NCBI GenBank assembly: GCA_964606015.1
Contig: CAZSEZ010000116.1
Location: forward strand, 1-12,081
Source of the DNA: Hyella sp964606015
Lineage (GTDB): Bacteria > Cyanobacteriota > Cyanobacteriia > Cyanobacteriales > Xenococcaceae
Length of the DNA stretch: 12,081 bases
Reading direction: 5' to 3'
Numbering within the stretch: the stretch's first letter is position 1; every line of letters starts with the position of its first letter. Shown here piece after piece: positions 1 through 6,843 of this stretch. The position numbers were made by a program, and so were the translations under genes. Below the pieces are notes generated by a model. It worked only from the letters and a program-made list of their open reading frames with translations, was not told the DNA's origin and made no database searches.

Positions 1-471
1 AGGACGGCTCACATAGTAAAAGTCTTGTCCTGACTGACTAACATAGCCAGATAAAGTTTTCAGGCTATCATTTTTAGAAAATTGCTTAATCAGATCTTCT
101 TCAAATAAATTAGCTTTATCATCTAGATTTGTCGGTTTTTTAGTTGCCTCTTTATATTTATAATCCTGAAAATCAGGCATTTTTTTGAAATCTGCAAATA
201 CCTTTTTTGCTGCATAAGCTGGAATAAAGGAGACACGAAAATCTTCGTCTTTATACATACTTTCTTGATATAAGCTCAGAAAATTATTGTTTGTATAGTT
301 ACGAAATTCTTCGATCATTTGCATCAAAATTTTGCCCTTGTCTGTCAGCTTGTACTCAGCATGTTTATGAAAAACTTGCGACAAAGCAAAGCTACTAAAA
401 AGAGTTCCTAGCAAAAAAATCAGAATAAGTAGCAGATTGAATTTTTGTTTTAAAGCTAATTTAATCTTCAT
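1..471 (-). CDS. Tll0287-like (DUF3365) membrane sensor protein, probably a histidine kinase; N-terminal part only
   Basis: The frame is open for 157 codons from the ATG at 471 to the window edge, so the C-terminus lies outside. Residues about 8-31 form one hydrophobic segment (LLLILIFLLGTLFSSFAL) after a short basic start, as expected for a signal anchor. The region after it is soluble and ends at YYVSRP. This layout, with a charged helix (GKILMQMIEEFRNYT), an FRVSFIPAYAAKKVF stretch and a final YYxxRP, resembles the Tll0287-like/DUF3365 sensor domain. Some members carry a CxxCH haem motif just after this point, which would fall outside the window. In cyanobacteria this domain often precedes a histidine kinase. 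The response regulator 221 bases upstream on the same strand supports that reading, but no kinase motif is visible. No clear Shine-Dalgarno precedes the ATG. Confidence is good for the gene, moderate for the domain and low for kinase activity. Confidence 0.65.
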   Translation of the reverse strand, partial: MKIKLALKQKFNLLLILIFLLGTLFSSFALSQVFHKHAEYKLTDKGKILMQMIEEFRNYTNNNFLSLYQESMYKDEDFRVSFIPAYAAKKVFADFKKMPDFQDYKYKEATKKPTNLDDKANLFEEDLIKQFSKNDSLKTLSGYVSQSGQDFYYVSRP

Positions 472-595
472 TTTGCATTTTCTAGAACTATCTCTCAGGC
501 AAATATATAAATCTCTAAAAACTATTTTAAAATTATTTTCTCTAATGAATTCTAAGTTTGAAGGGAATTAACCCCTGAATATATGTTTATGGTTG

Positions 596-621
596 GAAGT
601 AGAGGTACTTCTTGAATTATA
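596..621 (-). promoter_or_regulatory. Inverted repeat beside a TATAAT hexamer, possible promoter/operator of the sensor gene
   Basis: A perfect 6-bp inverted repeat (GAAGTA, 4-base loop, TACTTC; 596-611) lies next to a minus-strand TATAAT at 616-621, about 145 bases before the sensor gene start at 471. A further TACTTC follows just to the right. No convincing -35 box stands 16-18 bases upstream. This could be a promoter with an operator, or chance in AT-rich DNA. Confidence 0.25.
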
Positions 622-692
622 TACTTCTACAATAGAGATTAGATATAGTCGGTAGAGGATAGAGAGCTTGCTAAGATCGAAAACTAGTTTGT

Positions 693-1361
693 TTATTCTC
701 TGAGGACATAGCCAACGCCTCTAACAGTGTGGATAATGCGATTTTCTTGTTTTTTTTCGAGCTTTTGGCGCAAATGTCTGACGTGCGCTTCGACAATCTT
801 GTTGCTACCTGGAAAATCATAGTTCCAAACATGATCCAGAATCTGTTGACGAGATAAGGTATGTCGAGGATTAGTCATAAAGTATTCGAGAAGTTTAAAT
901 TCTTTATTTGTTAATTCGATTTCACGTTCTCCTCTGTAGACTTTACGAGTTAGTAAATCTAGCTTCAAGTCAGCAAACTCTAAAGCGTGTTTATTTTTTG
1001 GGGGAGTACGTCTTAAGTTGGCTCTTACTCTGGCCATTAACTCTTCCATACTGAAAGGCTTGATCAAATAGTCGTCTGCCCCTGCATCTAAGCCCTTAAC
1101 GCGATCGCTAATAGTATCTTGTGCTGTGACGAAAATAACTGGTACCCTATTTTTGGTTTGGCGCAAACGTCTGCAAATTTCAACTCCGGTGAGGCCTGGC
1201 AACATCCAGTCCAGTAAAATCAACTCAAAATCGGTTTCTCTGGCCATGGTTAGCCCAGTCAATCCGTCATAAGCGACACTGACCTCGTAATCTTGCTCTT
1301 CCAGTTCCATCTTTACAGTTTGAGCAATTTCAACCTCATCTTCGACCATTAAAATTTTCAT
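693..1361 (-). CDS. OmpR/PhoB-family response regulator
   Basis: This 222-residue protein has the usual length and order of the OmpR class. The receiver domain (about 1-118) has acidic residues E7, D8 and E9, the phospho-acceptor D51 in LLDWMLPG, T79 in VTAQD and K101 in LIKPF. A winged-helix DNA-binding domain follows (about 125-220), with the typical LTNKEFKLLEYF, VWNYDF, VEAHVRHLRQKLE and HTVRGVGYVL segments. All phosphorylation residues are present, so it should be an active transcription factor. AGGAG lies 6 bases before the ATG, which fixes the start. The DUF3365 sensor gene follows on the same strand, and a regulator followed by its sensor is a common arrangement. Upstream lie the 78-residue unknown gene and the sulfur cluster. 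It resembles RppA-type cyanobacterial regulators, but no specific ortholog can be assigned by eye. Confidence 0.95.
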   Translation of the reverse strand: MKILMVEDEVEIAQTVKMELEEQDYEVSVAYDGLTGLTMARETDFELILLDWMLPGLTGVEICRRLRQTKNRVPVIFVTAQDTISDRVKGLDAGADDYLIKPFSMEELMARVRANLRRTPPKNKHALEFADLKLDLLTRKVYRGEREIELTNKEFKLLEYFMTNPRHTLSRQQILDHVWNYDFPGSNKIVEAHVRHLRQKLEKKQENRIIHTVRGVGYVLRE

Positions 1362-1367
1362 TGATTG

Positions 1368-1372
1368 CTCCT
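1368..1372 (-). promoter_or_regulatory. Shine-Dalgarno site of the response regulator
   Basis: The minus strand reads AGGAG followed by CAATCA and then ATG. Spacing and sequence are near ideal and support the start at 1361. Most other genes in this window lack such a site. Confidence 0.75.
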
Positions 1373-1506
1373 AAATAATTTCCCAATATGTGTCTTGCTG
1401 ATTGGGCATCCATATCCTAATCTAAATTCAACCATTGACTAAAATAACTGTTAAAAAAATAGTCATGCCAAAAGATTAACTACTAAATAGTACTGGCCAT
1501 TGTCTG

Positions 1507-1743
1507 CTATTTCCTATTAGATGAAAAATCTAAATCTTGGCTTGAATTTATGGCTTTATCGTTATTTTCTGGCTCGGTAAGTGGATAATTTAAAACTTCT
1601 TGAAAGAAACTTAAATGATCTGTATAAAACTCTATTGAGCCATATTCTCTCTCTACCATAAAAAATGGCGCTGCCTCTAATTGATGTTGATAAGCTAAAG
1701 TCATTCCAGAGCTTTTAGGTTGATCCTCAGTTAACAAATTCAT
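1507..1743 (-). CDS. Small acidic hypothetical protein, 78 residues
   Basis: I do not recognise this protein. It is the only long open frame in the gap between the single glutaredoxin and the response regulator, and it lies on the same strand as both. It has no signal peptide, membrane segment or cysteine. A central part (about 15-57), rich in aromatic and acidic residues (FFMVEREYGSIEFYTDHLSFF), looks folded. The C-terminal 20 residues are polar (N, D, S) and probably disordered. There is no Shine-Dalgarno before the ATG at 1743. M14 is an alternative start that would keep the central part. Its gaps of 173 bases upstream and 145 downstream do not make an obvious operon. Codon use resembles its neighbours, so it is probably a real gene, perhaps lineage-specific, but this is not certain. 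Confidence 0.5.
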   Translation of the reverse strand: MNLLTEDQPKSSGMTLAYQHQLEAAPFFMVEREYGSIEFYTDHLSFFQEVLNYPLTEPENNDKAINSSQDLDFSSNRK

Positions 1744-1916
1744 TATTTGGATAATGAGTAAACTTCTCAGTGGATTTGTGAAACACGTTTTGGTTACTTT
1801 ATTTGTGTGTCGGTTGTTACCGTGAAACTATATTCCCCTTTTTTACCCAAAATTACCTGAATTACTACCAAAAAAAAGTTAGTTTGTCTCTCAGCAAATT
1901 CTCAGTTTATAGATAA

Positions 1917-2219
1917 TTACAGAAAAAATGTATCATCTACTCTTAAGGAAGTTACTTTGCCAAAATCTAACATCTCATCTAAAGTACCTAACTCACCTAA
2001 AAAGTAGAGATCTTTATAGCCACCGATATGAGAATTATTAACAAAAATCTGAGGTAATGTACTTTTGCCATTGGTTCTCATGCTCATTAACTTTCTGGCT
2101 TTTTCATCACTATCAATGCAGTACTCAATATACTTTACTTGCTTTTGTTGAAGTAAGGCTTTCGCCTTCTGACTATAAATACAATTACTCCAAGTGTATA
2201 TTGCTACTTTACTAGTCAT
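1917..2219 (-). CDS. Glutaredoxin with altered active site (CIYS)
   Basis: This 100-residue thioredoxin-fold protein is a glutaredoxin by its YTWSNCIYSQKAKALL start, the cis-proline segment TLPQIFVNN (P56), the GG motif at 66-67 and a helical C-terminus. It is closest to the second domain of the double glutaredoxin at 3386-3994, sharing QKAKALLQ, VKYIEYCID and NTLPQIF/STLPQIF, so it is probably a local duplicate. Two conserved features differ. The active site is C13-I-Y-S16 instead of CPYS. The GSH-binding GGCDDL is GGYKDL, so that cysteine is also lost. The C-terminus (about 86-100) is a divergent tail. The nucleophilic cysteine C13 remains, so some monothiol chemistry is possible, but normal activity is doubtful. 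It lies 81 bases after the Fe-S-type reductase on the same strand, so co-transcription is likely. No clear Shine-Dalgarno is seen. Confidence 0.9.
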   Translation of the reverse strand: MTSKVAIYTWSNCIYSQKAKALLQQKQVKYIEYCIDSDEKARKLMSMRTNGKSTLPQIFVNNSHIGGYKDLYFLGELGTLDEMLDFGKVTSLRVDDTFFL

Positions 2220-2300
2220 TATTCGGTTACCATCTAGAGTTAAATTAGTTTAAAAAATAGCTTGAACTAAGCTATCTATAAGATTTGGATTAATTCCAAA

Positions 2301-3086
2301 TTAATGATCAGCCTTATGGGATTTCTGTTGTGCCCTAATCAGATTTTCACCATGGATTCCCGACTCTTTTAATTTGTCTCGTTCCCACCACCAACGTCCT
2401 GCTCTTTCTGCTTGGTTAGGAGTGATAGCCTTGGTACAGGGTTGACAGCCAATACTGGTAAAACCGCGATCGTGTAGCTCGTTATAAGGAACCTGATGAT
2501 AGCGAATATATTTCCAAACCAAATCACTAGACCAATTAGCTAAAGGATTAAACTTAATTAAAGTATTTTCTTTAGTGGAGAAGGTGCGATCAAGCTCGAT
2601 AATCGGTAGCTCCTTACGGGTAGATGGGTTTTGATCTTGTCTTTGTCCTGTAATCCAAACATGCATGTTGGTAAGTTGGCGACGTAAAGGTTGAACCTTG
2701 CGCACTGCACAACATTCTTGATGGCCGTCTTCATAAAAGCTAAATAGACCTTTGGTATTAACCAACTCAGCCACCTTTTGCGTGTTAGGCAAGAGCATTT
2801 CTATTTTGAGGTTGTAATGCTTTCTAACTCTTTCGATAAACTCATAGGTTTCAGGAGGAAGCCTGCCTGTATCAACCACAAAAACCTGCACATTATTGGT
2901 GATTTTAGTTGCCATATCAATGAGCACCACATCTTCTGCCCCGCTAAAAAAGATTGGCAGTTGCTTAAACTTGGAAAAAATTAAGCGCAAGATATTTTGG
3001 GGACTTTGTTGGGTATATTGTTGCTGGATTTGACTGATTTTGAGTTCTGTCTCTAGGGAGGCAGGTGCCTTCATGATAATTTCCAT
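2301..3086 (-). CDS. [4Fe-4S] APS reductase-type sulfonucleotide reductase lacking the catalytic cysteine
   Basis: This 261-residue protein is an assimilatory sulfonucleotide reductase of the iron-sulfur (APS) class. Visible motifs are the PP-loop FFSGAEDVVLIDMA (about 46-59), VVDTGRLPPETYEF, the cluster cysteines C125-C126 and C214-x-x-C217, GQRQDQNPSTRKELP (147-161), FNPLANWSSDLVW and AGRWWWE. The GQRxDQxPxTR pattern and the CC/CxxC pairs match bacterial and plant APS reductases. In that family the C-terminal ECGLH carries the cysteine that takes sulfite from APS. Here the segment is ESGIHGENLI, and S242 is encoded by TCG at 2361-2363. The four cluster ligands are the only cysteines. It should therefore bind a cluster and nucleotide but not form the S-sulfocysteine intermediate. 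Neighbours are glutaredoxin genes on both sides. M1 at 3086 or M5 at 3074 could be the start; neither has a strong ribosome site. I leave the symbol empty because function is uncertain. Confidence 0.9.
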   Translation of the reverse strand: MEIIMKAPASLETELKISQIQQQYTQQSPQNILRLIFSKFKQLPIFFSGAEDVVLIDMATKITNNVQVFVVDTGRLPPETYEFIERVRKHYNLKIEMLLPNTQKVAELVNTKGLFSFYEDGHQECCAVRKVQPLRRQLTNMHVWITGQRQDQNPSTRKELPIIELDRTFSTKENTLIKFNPLANWSSDLVWKYIRYHQVPYNELHDRGFTSIGCQPCTKAITPNQAERAGRWWWERDKLKESGIHGENLIRAQQKSHKADH

Positions 3087-3385
3087 GATTTTTTAGGTTG
3101 CTGGATGGTTTTTTTGTTAATGCGATCGCTTAAGTTAAGGTTTGGTTTCAGTAATGGGGAATTAGTTATTGCTTCAAACAGATATTTGACTTGCTAAATG
3201 CGAATTGGAAATTTTGATGGCTTGGGATTTCTGAGATGCGATTTTCAAGTTGACGACATTCAATACGGATAGCTTTAGGAGTATGTCCTGCTGTATGTCC
3301 TTATGGATGATGATTGATAAATTTTGATATCTAACTTTTGAGGTAGTTAGTTTGGAAAATTTGCAAAATTCCTAAATGTGGAAGA
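3087..3385. other. 299-base intergenic region with a short direct repeat
   Basis: No convincing gene lies between the double glutaredoxin and the Fe-S-type reductase. The region holds one HIP1 site (3122-3129) and a 9-base direct repeat, GTATGTCCT at 3281-3289 and 3293-3301, separated by GCT. The gap is much larger than the 57- and 87-base gaps around sir, so the reductase at 3086 may have its own promoter here. No clear -35/-10 pair could be picked, and no terminator hairpin with a T-run is visible. Confidence 0.4.
3281..3301. repeat. Pair of 9-base direct repeats (GTATGTCCT) with a 12-base period
   Basis: GTATGTCCT occurs twice, with start positions 12 bases apart. Closely spaced direct repeats of this kind are typical of OmpR/PhoB-class binding sites, although 11 bases is the commoner period there. 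It lies about 200 bases before the reductase start at 3086. It may be regulatory or simply a small tandem duplication. Confidence 0.35.
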
Positions 3386-3994
3386 TTAGCACTTAGATAA
3401 AATTGCAGTATCTTTGTGAGATTTTTCGTCGGAGTAGAGTAGTTCCTCTAAACTGCCAATATCATTCAAGATGTGCAGATCGTCGCAGCCACCAATGGCA
3501 CGGGAATTAATGAAAATTTGCGGTAAAGTATTGCGTCCGTTTGCCCTGTTTGTCATGGCTTTTCTGGCAACATCATTACCGTCAATACAGTACTCAATGT
3601 ATTTAACGTTTTTTTCTTGCAATAAAGCTTTGGCTTTTTGGCTATAGGGACAGGTACTCCAGGTATAAATTTCCACGATCGCTAATTGTTGTAGTTCAGC
3701 TTCGGGAGCGATCGCGACTTGTTTATTTGGTTCCCCAAAACGTAGTATTTCTTCGAGGGTGCCAATCTCATCAATGATGTGCAGATCGCCACAACCACCA
3801 ATGTGTCTATTGTTAATAAAGACTTGAGGCAAAGTACTGCTGCCGCTAGCTCGGATGCTCATGTCATTTCTCGCGTCATCATCTCCATCAATACAGTGTT
3901 CGATAAACTCGATATTTCTTTGCGCTAGTAGTTTTTTGGCTTTTTGACTATAGGGACAAGTACTCCAGGTATAGATTTCTACTTTGGGTTTCAT
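3386..3994 (-). CDS. Tandem (double-domain) glutaredoxin
   Basis: This 202-residue protein holds two complete glutaredoxin domains in one chain. Domain 1 (about 1-88) has C13-P-Y-S16, TLPQVFINN and GGCGDL. Domain 2 (about 106-188) has C115-P-Y-S118, TLPQIFINS and GGCDDL. The linker (about 89-105) is short and rich in Ala, Glu and Gln; its DNA contains a HIP1 site. A usual bacterial glutaredoxin is 80-110 residues, so this is an internal gene duplication. Both active sites look intact. The C-terminal tail ends in Lys-Cys (C202), an extra free thiol. GGAG lies 8 bases before the ATG and supports the start. The gene follows sir by 87 bases and precedes the Fe-S-type reductase, so it probably supplies thiol electrons to the sulfonucleotide reductases, using glutathione. 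Identity as a glutaredoxin is very sure; the partner is inferred from position. Confidence 0.93.
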   Translation of the reverse strand: MKPKVEIYTWSTCPYSQKAKKLLAQRNIEFIEHCIDGDDDARNDMSIRASGSSTLPQVFINNRHIGGCGDLHIIDEIGTLEEILRFGEPNKQVAIAPEAELQQLAIVEIYTWSTCPYSQKAKALLQEKNVKYIEYCIDGNDVARKAMTNRANGRNTLPQIFINSRAIGGCDDLHILNDIGSLEELLYSDEKSHKDTAILSKC

Positions 3995-4002
3995 GGTTTT
4001 TT

Positions 4003-4006
4003 CTCC
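4003..4006 (-). promoter_or_regulatory. Shine-Dalgarno site of the double glutaredoxin
   Basis: The minus strand has GGAG, then AAAAAACC, then ATG. This supports the start at 3994. Confidence 0.55.
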
Positions 4007-4081
4007 GAACTGAGAACTCTAAATGACAATTCTGAATGTTTAAATACTTAATTTAGAAATATTGAAAGAAGCTTGAGTAAG

Positions 4082-5866
4082 CTAAGAATTGAGGTCTATT
4101 TGTTCTGAAAATCGCTGTAGCTCTTCAAAGCCGATTCGATTGCAAAATGCCCCGAAGCTTTCCTCAAATTTGCGATTGTATTTGAAGTAAACAAACAAGG
4201 GGGTTAAAAACTCTTCCAAATTATCGATATGGAGTTTTTGGGTATAGGGTCGAGCCAGTTGAGTTTGATCTGGAGTTCCCCCGAGCCAAACCTGATAGGT
4301 GTCAGGAGCACTGCCGACAAAGCCTAATTCTGCCATGTAGGGACGAGCGCAACCATTGGGACAACCTGTCATGCGAATAACTAAATTTTGTTCGTTTAGA
4401 TCTAGCTTGGTTAACAAAGCTCGAATCCGATTGAGAATTTCCGAGATTACTCTTTCTGATTCGGTAACGGCTAAACCACATAAAGGGAGAGCTGGGCAAG
4501 CCATTGCATAGCGGACTAACGGATCTATTTTTGTAAGGTTTAATTCAACACCATACTCTTGAAAGATTGTCGCGATCGCTTCTTGATCATTAGGCTCAAT
4601 ATCATAGAGAATAATATTCTGGTTGGGTGTTAAGCGCATGGGTAAGTTGAATTTTTGGACTACTCGGTGCAAAGCAGTTTTGAGCTGGAAGTTACCCGTA
4701 TTTTTAACTCGTCCACTTTCTACCATGATTCCCACAAAAAGTTTGCCATCTCCTTGTTCGTGCCAACCTAAATAGTCCTGGTATTTCCATTCAGGAAGTG
4801 TTTTAGCGGGATCAATTGATTTGCCAGAATAAGATTCCACTATTTCTTTGAACTTGGCGAGACCCCAATCATGAATCAGATATTTTATCCGGGAATGTCT
4901 GCGGTTAAAGCGATCGCCGTAATCTCGTTGAGTAGCAACAATTGCTTTGATGAGGTCATAAAGATCCTCTTTGGCAACATAACCAAGGGAATCACTAGTA
5001 CGAGCAAATGTTTCTTCTTTGTTATGGGTGCGACCCATCCCACCACCCACAAGAACATTAAATCCTTCTAGTTCTTGAGCTTCGTTAACCATGACTACTA
5101 GACTAATGTCGTGAGTATAGACATCTACTGAGTTGTCCCCTGGAACTGTCACACAACACTTGAATTTTTTGGGTAAATAGCGATCGCCATATATAGGTTC
5201 TACACTGTTAACGATATTGGTTCCATGAGAATTGCGATCTCTAGCAGCTTTTACTTCTGGGTCTTCTTCTCCACTAACGATTTTTTCGCCATCTAGCCAA
5301 ATTTCGTAATAAGCTCCTGTTTGAGGACTGAGAAGACTAGCCACTTTGTTGGCATATTCCCAAGCATACTGATATTCAGGTTTATTTTTGTAGGGGGCAG
5401 GAGGTGCCATTACATTCCGATTGAGATCGCCACAAGCTCCCAATGTTGACCCCATATTACGGATAATATTTGAAACCACAATTTTGAGATCTTGCTTGAG
5501 AATGCCATGCATTTGCCAAGCTTGTCTGGTGGTAGCTCTGAGAGTCTGATTCCCATATTCTTCAGAAAGTAAATCCATCGCCAAGTATAGTTCTGGCGGA
5601 ATAAACCCTCCAGGAGAACTAGTCCTTAGCATCATCCGATGGTCTTTTTCCTGACCTTTGACACGATTGTCGCGATTGTCTTGCTGATAAGAACCGTGAA
5701 ATTTAAGGATTTGGACTGCGTCCTCACTAAAGTGAGTTGTATCTTCCTGTAATTGAGTTAGTAGAGGCTCACGCAAGAAATTACTACGTTCTTTGATTCC
5801 TTCTATCCTAGATAACCTAGGTTTCTGGGCAGCTTTTTTATTAGTTGTTTGTGAGCTTATTACCAT
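4082..5866 (-). CDS. sir: Ferredoxin-dependent assimilatory sulfite reductase
   Basis: This 594-residue protein reduces sulfite to sulfide with six electrons from ferredoxin, using sirohaem coupled to a [4Fe-4S] cluster. The cluster cysteines are all present: C457 and C463 in CPALPLC, and C502 and C506 in GCPNGC. The sirohaem and anion-binding region shows R81 in RTSSPGG, R114 in TTRQ and the basic pair K234/K236 in KKFK. The two-fold repeat typical of sulfite and nitrite reductases is visible as ferredoxin-like half-domains around residues 70-130 and 365-435. Length and the VPGDNSVD and GGGMGRTHN segments fit the cyanobacterial and plant ferredoxin type rather than NADPH-dependent CysI. It starts 57 bases after the stop of cysH and is followed by the double glutaredoxin, so the three are likely one transcript. 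No strong Shine-Dalgarno precedes the ATG. Confidence 0.96.
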   Translation of the reverse strand: MVISSQTTNKKAAQKPRLSRIEGIKERSNFLREPLLTQLQEDTTHFSEDAVQILKFHGSYQQDNRDNRVKGQEKDHRMMLRTSSPGGFIPPELYLAMDLLSEEYGNQTLRATTRQAWQMHGILKQDLKIVVSNIIRNMGSTLGACGDLNRNVMAPPAPYKNKPEYQYAWEYANKVASLLSPQTGAYYEIWLDGEKIVSGEEDPEVKAARDRNSHGTNIVNSVEPIYGDRYLPKKFKCCVTVPGDNSVDVYTHDISLVVMVNEAQELEGFNVLVGGGMGRTHNKEETFARTSDSLGYVAKEDLYDLIKAIVATQRDYGDRFNRRHSRIKYLIHDWGLAKFKEIVESYSGKSIDPAKTLPEWKYQDYLGWHEQGDGKLFVGIMVESGRVKNTGNFQLKTALHRVVQKFNLPMRLTPNQNIILYDIEPNDQEAIATIFQEYGVELNLTKIDPLVRYAMACPALPLCGLAVTESERVISEILNRIRALLTKLDLNEQNLVIRMTGCPNGCARPYMAELGFVGSAPDTYQVWLGGTPDQTQLARPYTQKLHIDNLEEFLTPLFVYFKYNRKFEESFGAFCNRIGFEELQRFSEQIDLNS

Positions 5867-5923
5867 TGTTTGACTATTAGCTAATTAATGTAGCGACAGA
5901 TTTTCTGAGTTTGAATATTAGTT

Positions 5924-6685
5924 TTAGTAAGTATTACTAGGTACAGGCTGTGGTTCTAGATGCAGTCCACATTCTTGTTTCAATCCTTGAAAACGAGTAG
6001 CTCTTTCATCAGTGTCTTGAGCATTCATCGGGCGACTAGAGTGGGCATCTCCCACTGTGCGATAACCTTGCTCGAATAAAGGATGATGAGGTAAATTATG
6101 AGCCTTTAGATAGTCCCAAACATCCTGAGTCGTCCAATTAAGAATGGGATGAATTTTGTAATAGTTATGGTGTTGGTGAACTACACTGAGGGTCTTGCGA
6201 TGTTGAGTCTGTTCTTTGCGTAGTCCAGCTAACCAAGCAGTAGCTTTTAGTTCTTTGAGAGCCCTTTGCATGGGTTCTACTTTACGCATGCGATCGTAGA
6301 GGTTGAGAGCTGCTAACTCTTCTCTTTCCCAGAGCTTGCCATATGTTGCTTCCATACGTGCTGGACTAATAGAAGACTGATAAACTTTCAGGTTTAAATT
6401 GAGCTTTTCCGTTAACTGTTCAGCAAAATGATAGGTTTCTTGAGGTAGGTATCCCGTATCAGTCCAAATAACAGGAATATCAGGATAAACCTGAGTAGCT
6501 AAATGCAGCATCACCGCAGATTGAATACCAAAGCTAGTACTCATTACTAGCCTTTCTCCAAATTTCTCCACAGCAAGGTTAATTATCTCTAGAGAATACT
6601 GCTCAGTAGATAATTGATTACAATTTGTGGGATCGATATCTAACGAGTTGGGTTGGAAAAGTTGGTTATAAGTCTGCACTGTCAT
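5924..6685 (-). CDS. cysH: Phosphoadenylyl-sulfate (PAPS) reductase, non-Fe-S type
   Basis: This 253-residue enzyme releases sulfite from activated sulfate in the cytoplasm, using thioredoxin or glutaredoxin. It has the PP-loop STSFGIQSAVMLHL (about 49-62), IWTDTGYLPQETY, the GLRKEQTQHR loop, the ILNWTTQDVWDYL segment, VGDAHSSRP, and the C-terminal ECGLH with catalytic C239. The CC and CxxC cluster cysteines of APS reductases are absent; C22 is the only other cysteine. This pattern is that of the E. coli-type PAPS reductase without an iron-sulfur cluster. It is the first gene of the cysH-sir-glutaredoxin run and differs in class from the second reductase at 2301-3086. The ATG at 6685 is preceded by GAGACG, only a weak ribosome site; a better GAGAGGAAA lies too far upstream. 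The 158-base gap before it probably contains the cluster promoter. Confidence 0.95.
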   Translation of the reverse strand: MTVQTYNQLFQPNSLDIDPTNCNQLSTEQYSLEIINLAVEKFGERLVMSTSFGIQSAVMLHLATQVYPDIPVIWTDTGYLPQETYHFAEQLTEKLNLNLKVYQSSISPARMEATYGKLWEREELAALNLYDRMRKVEPMQRALKELKATAWLAGLRKEQTQHRKTLSVVHQHHNYYKIHPILNWTTQDVWDYLKAHNLPHHPLFEQGYRTVGDAHSSRPMNAQDTDERATRFQGLKQECGLHLEPQPVPSNTY

Positions 6686-6779
6686 CGTCTCAATTCGTTT
6701 TGTGTTTTCCTCTCGAAATTATGATGACGATGTAGACCCAAATCTCACTGAATTGTGTCTAAGAATTCCCTGAGATTAG

Positions 6780-6813
6780 AACTGCCTTTTTTTTGGTACT
6801 GGCTCTTGCAGTT
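6780..6813. promoter_or_regulatory. Inverted repeat in the gap upstream of cysH
   Basis: AACTGC (6780-6785) and GCAGTT (6808-6813) form a 6-bp inverted repeat around 22 bases that include a run of eight T. A small palindrome GTTTAAAC (6811-6818) overlaps its end. It could be part of the end of the kinase transcript or an operator before cysH. The stem is too short and the loop too long for a convincing terminator. Confidence 0.2.
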
Positions 6814-6843
6814 TAAACATCTAAAAATCACAGAGATAAAAAT

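Noticed and set aside
3166..3300. Open frame of about 45 codons on the minus strand in the gap before the Fe-S-type reductase
   Set aside because: It has no plausible start codon, is preceded directly by a stop, and shows no recognisable motif. Its length is expected by chance.
4302..4499. Second minus-strand reading frame inside sir, and a plus-strand one at 4871-5071
   Set aside because: Both overlap the strongly conserved sulfite reductase frame, including the cysteine cluster region; their products look like nothing known.
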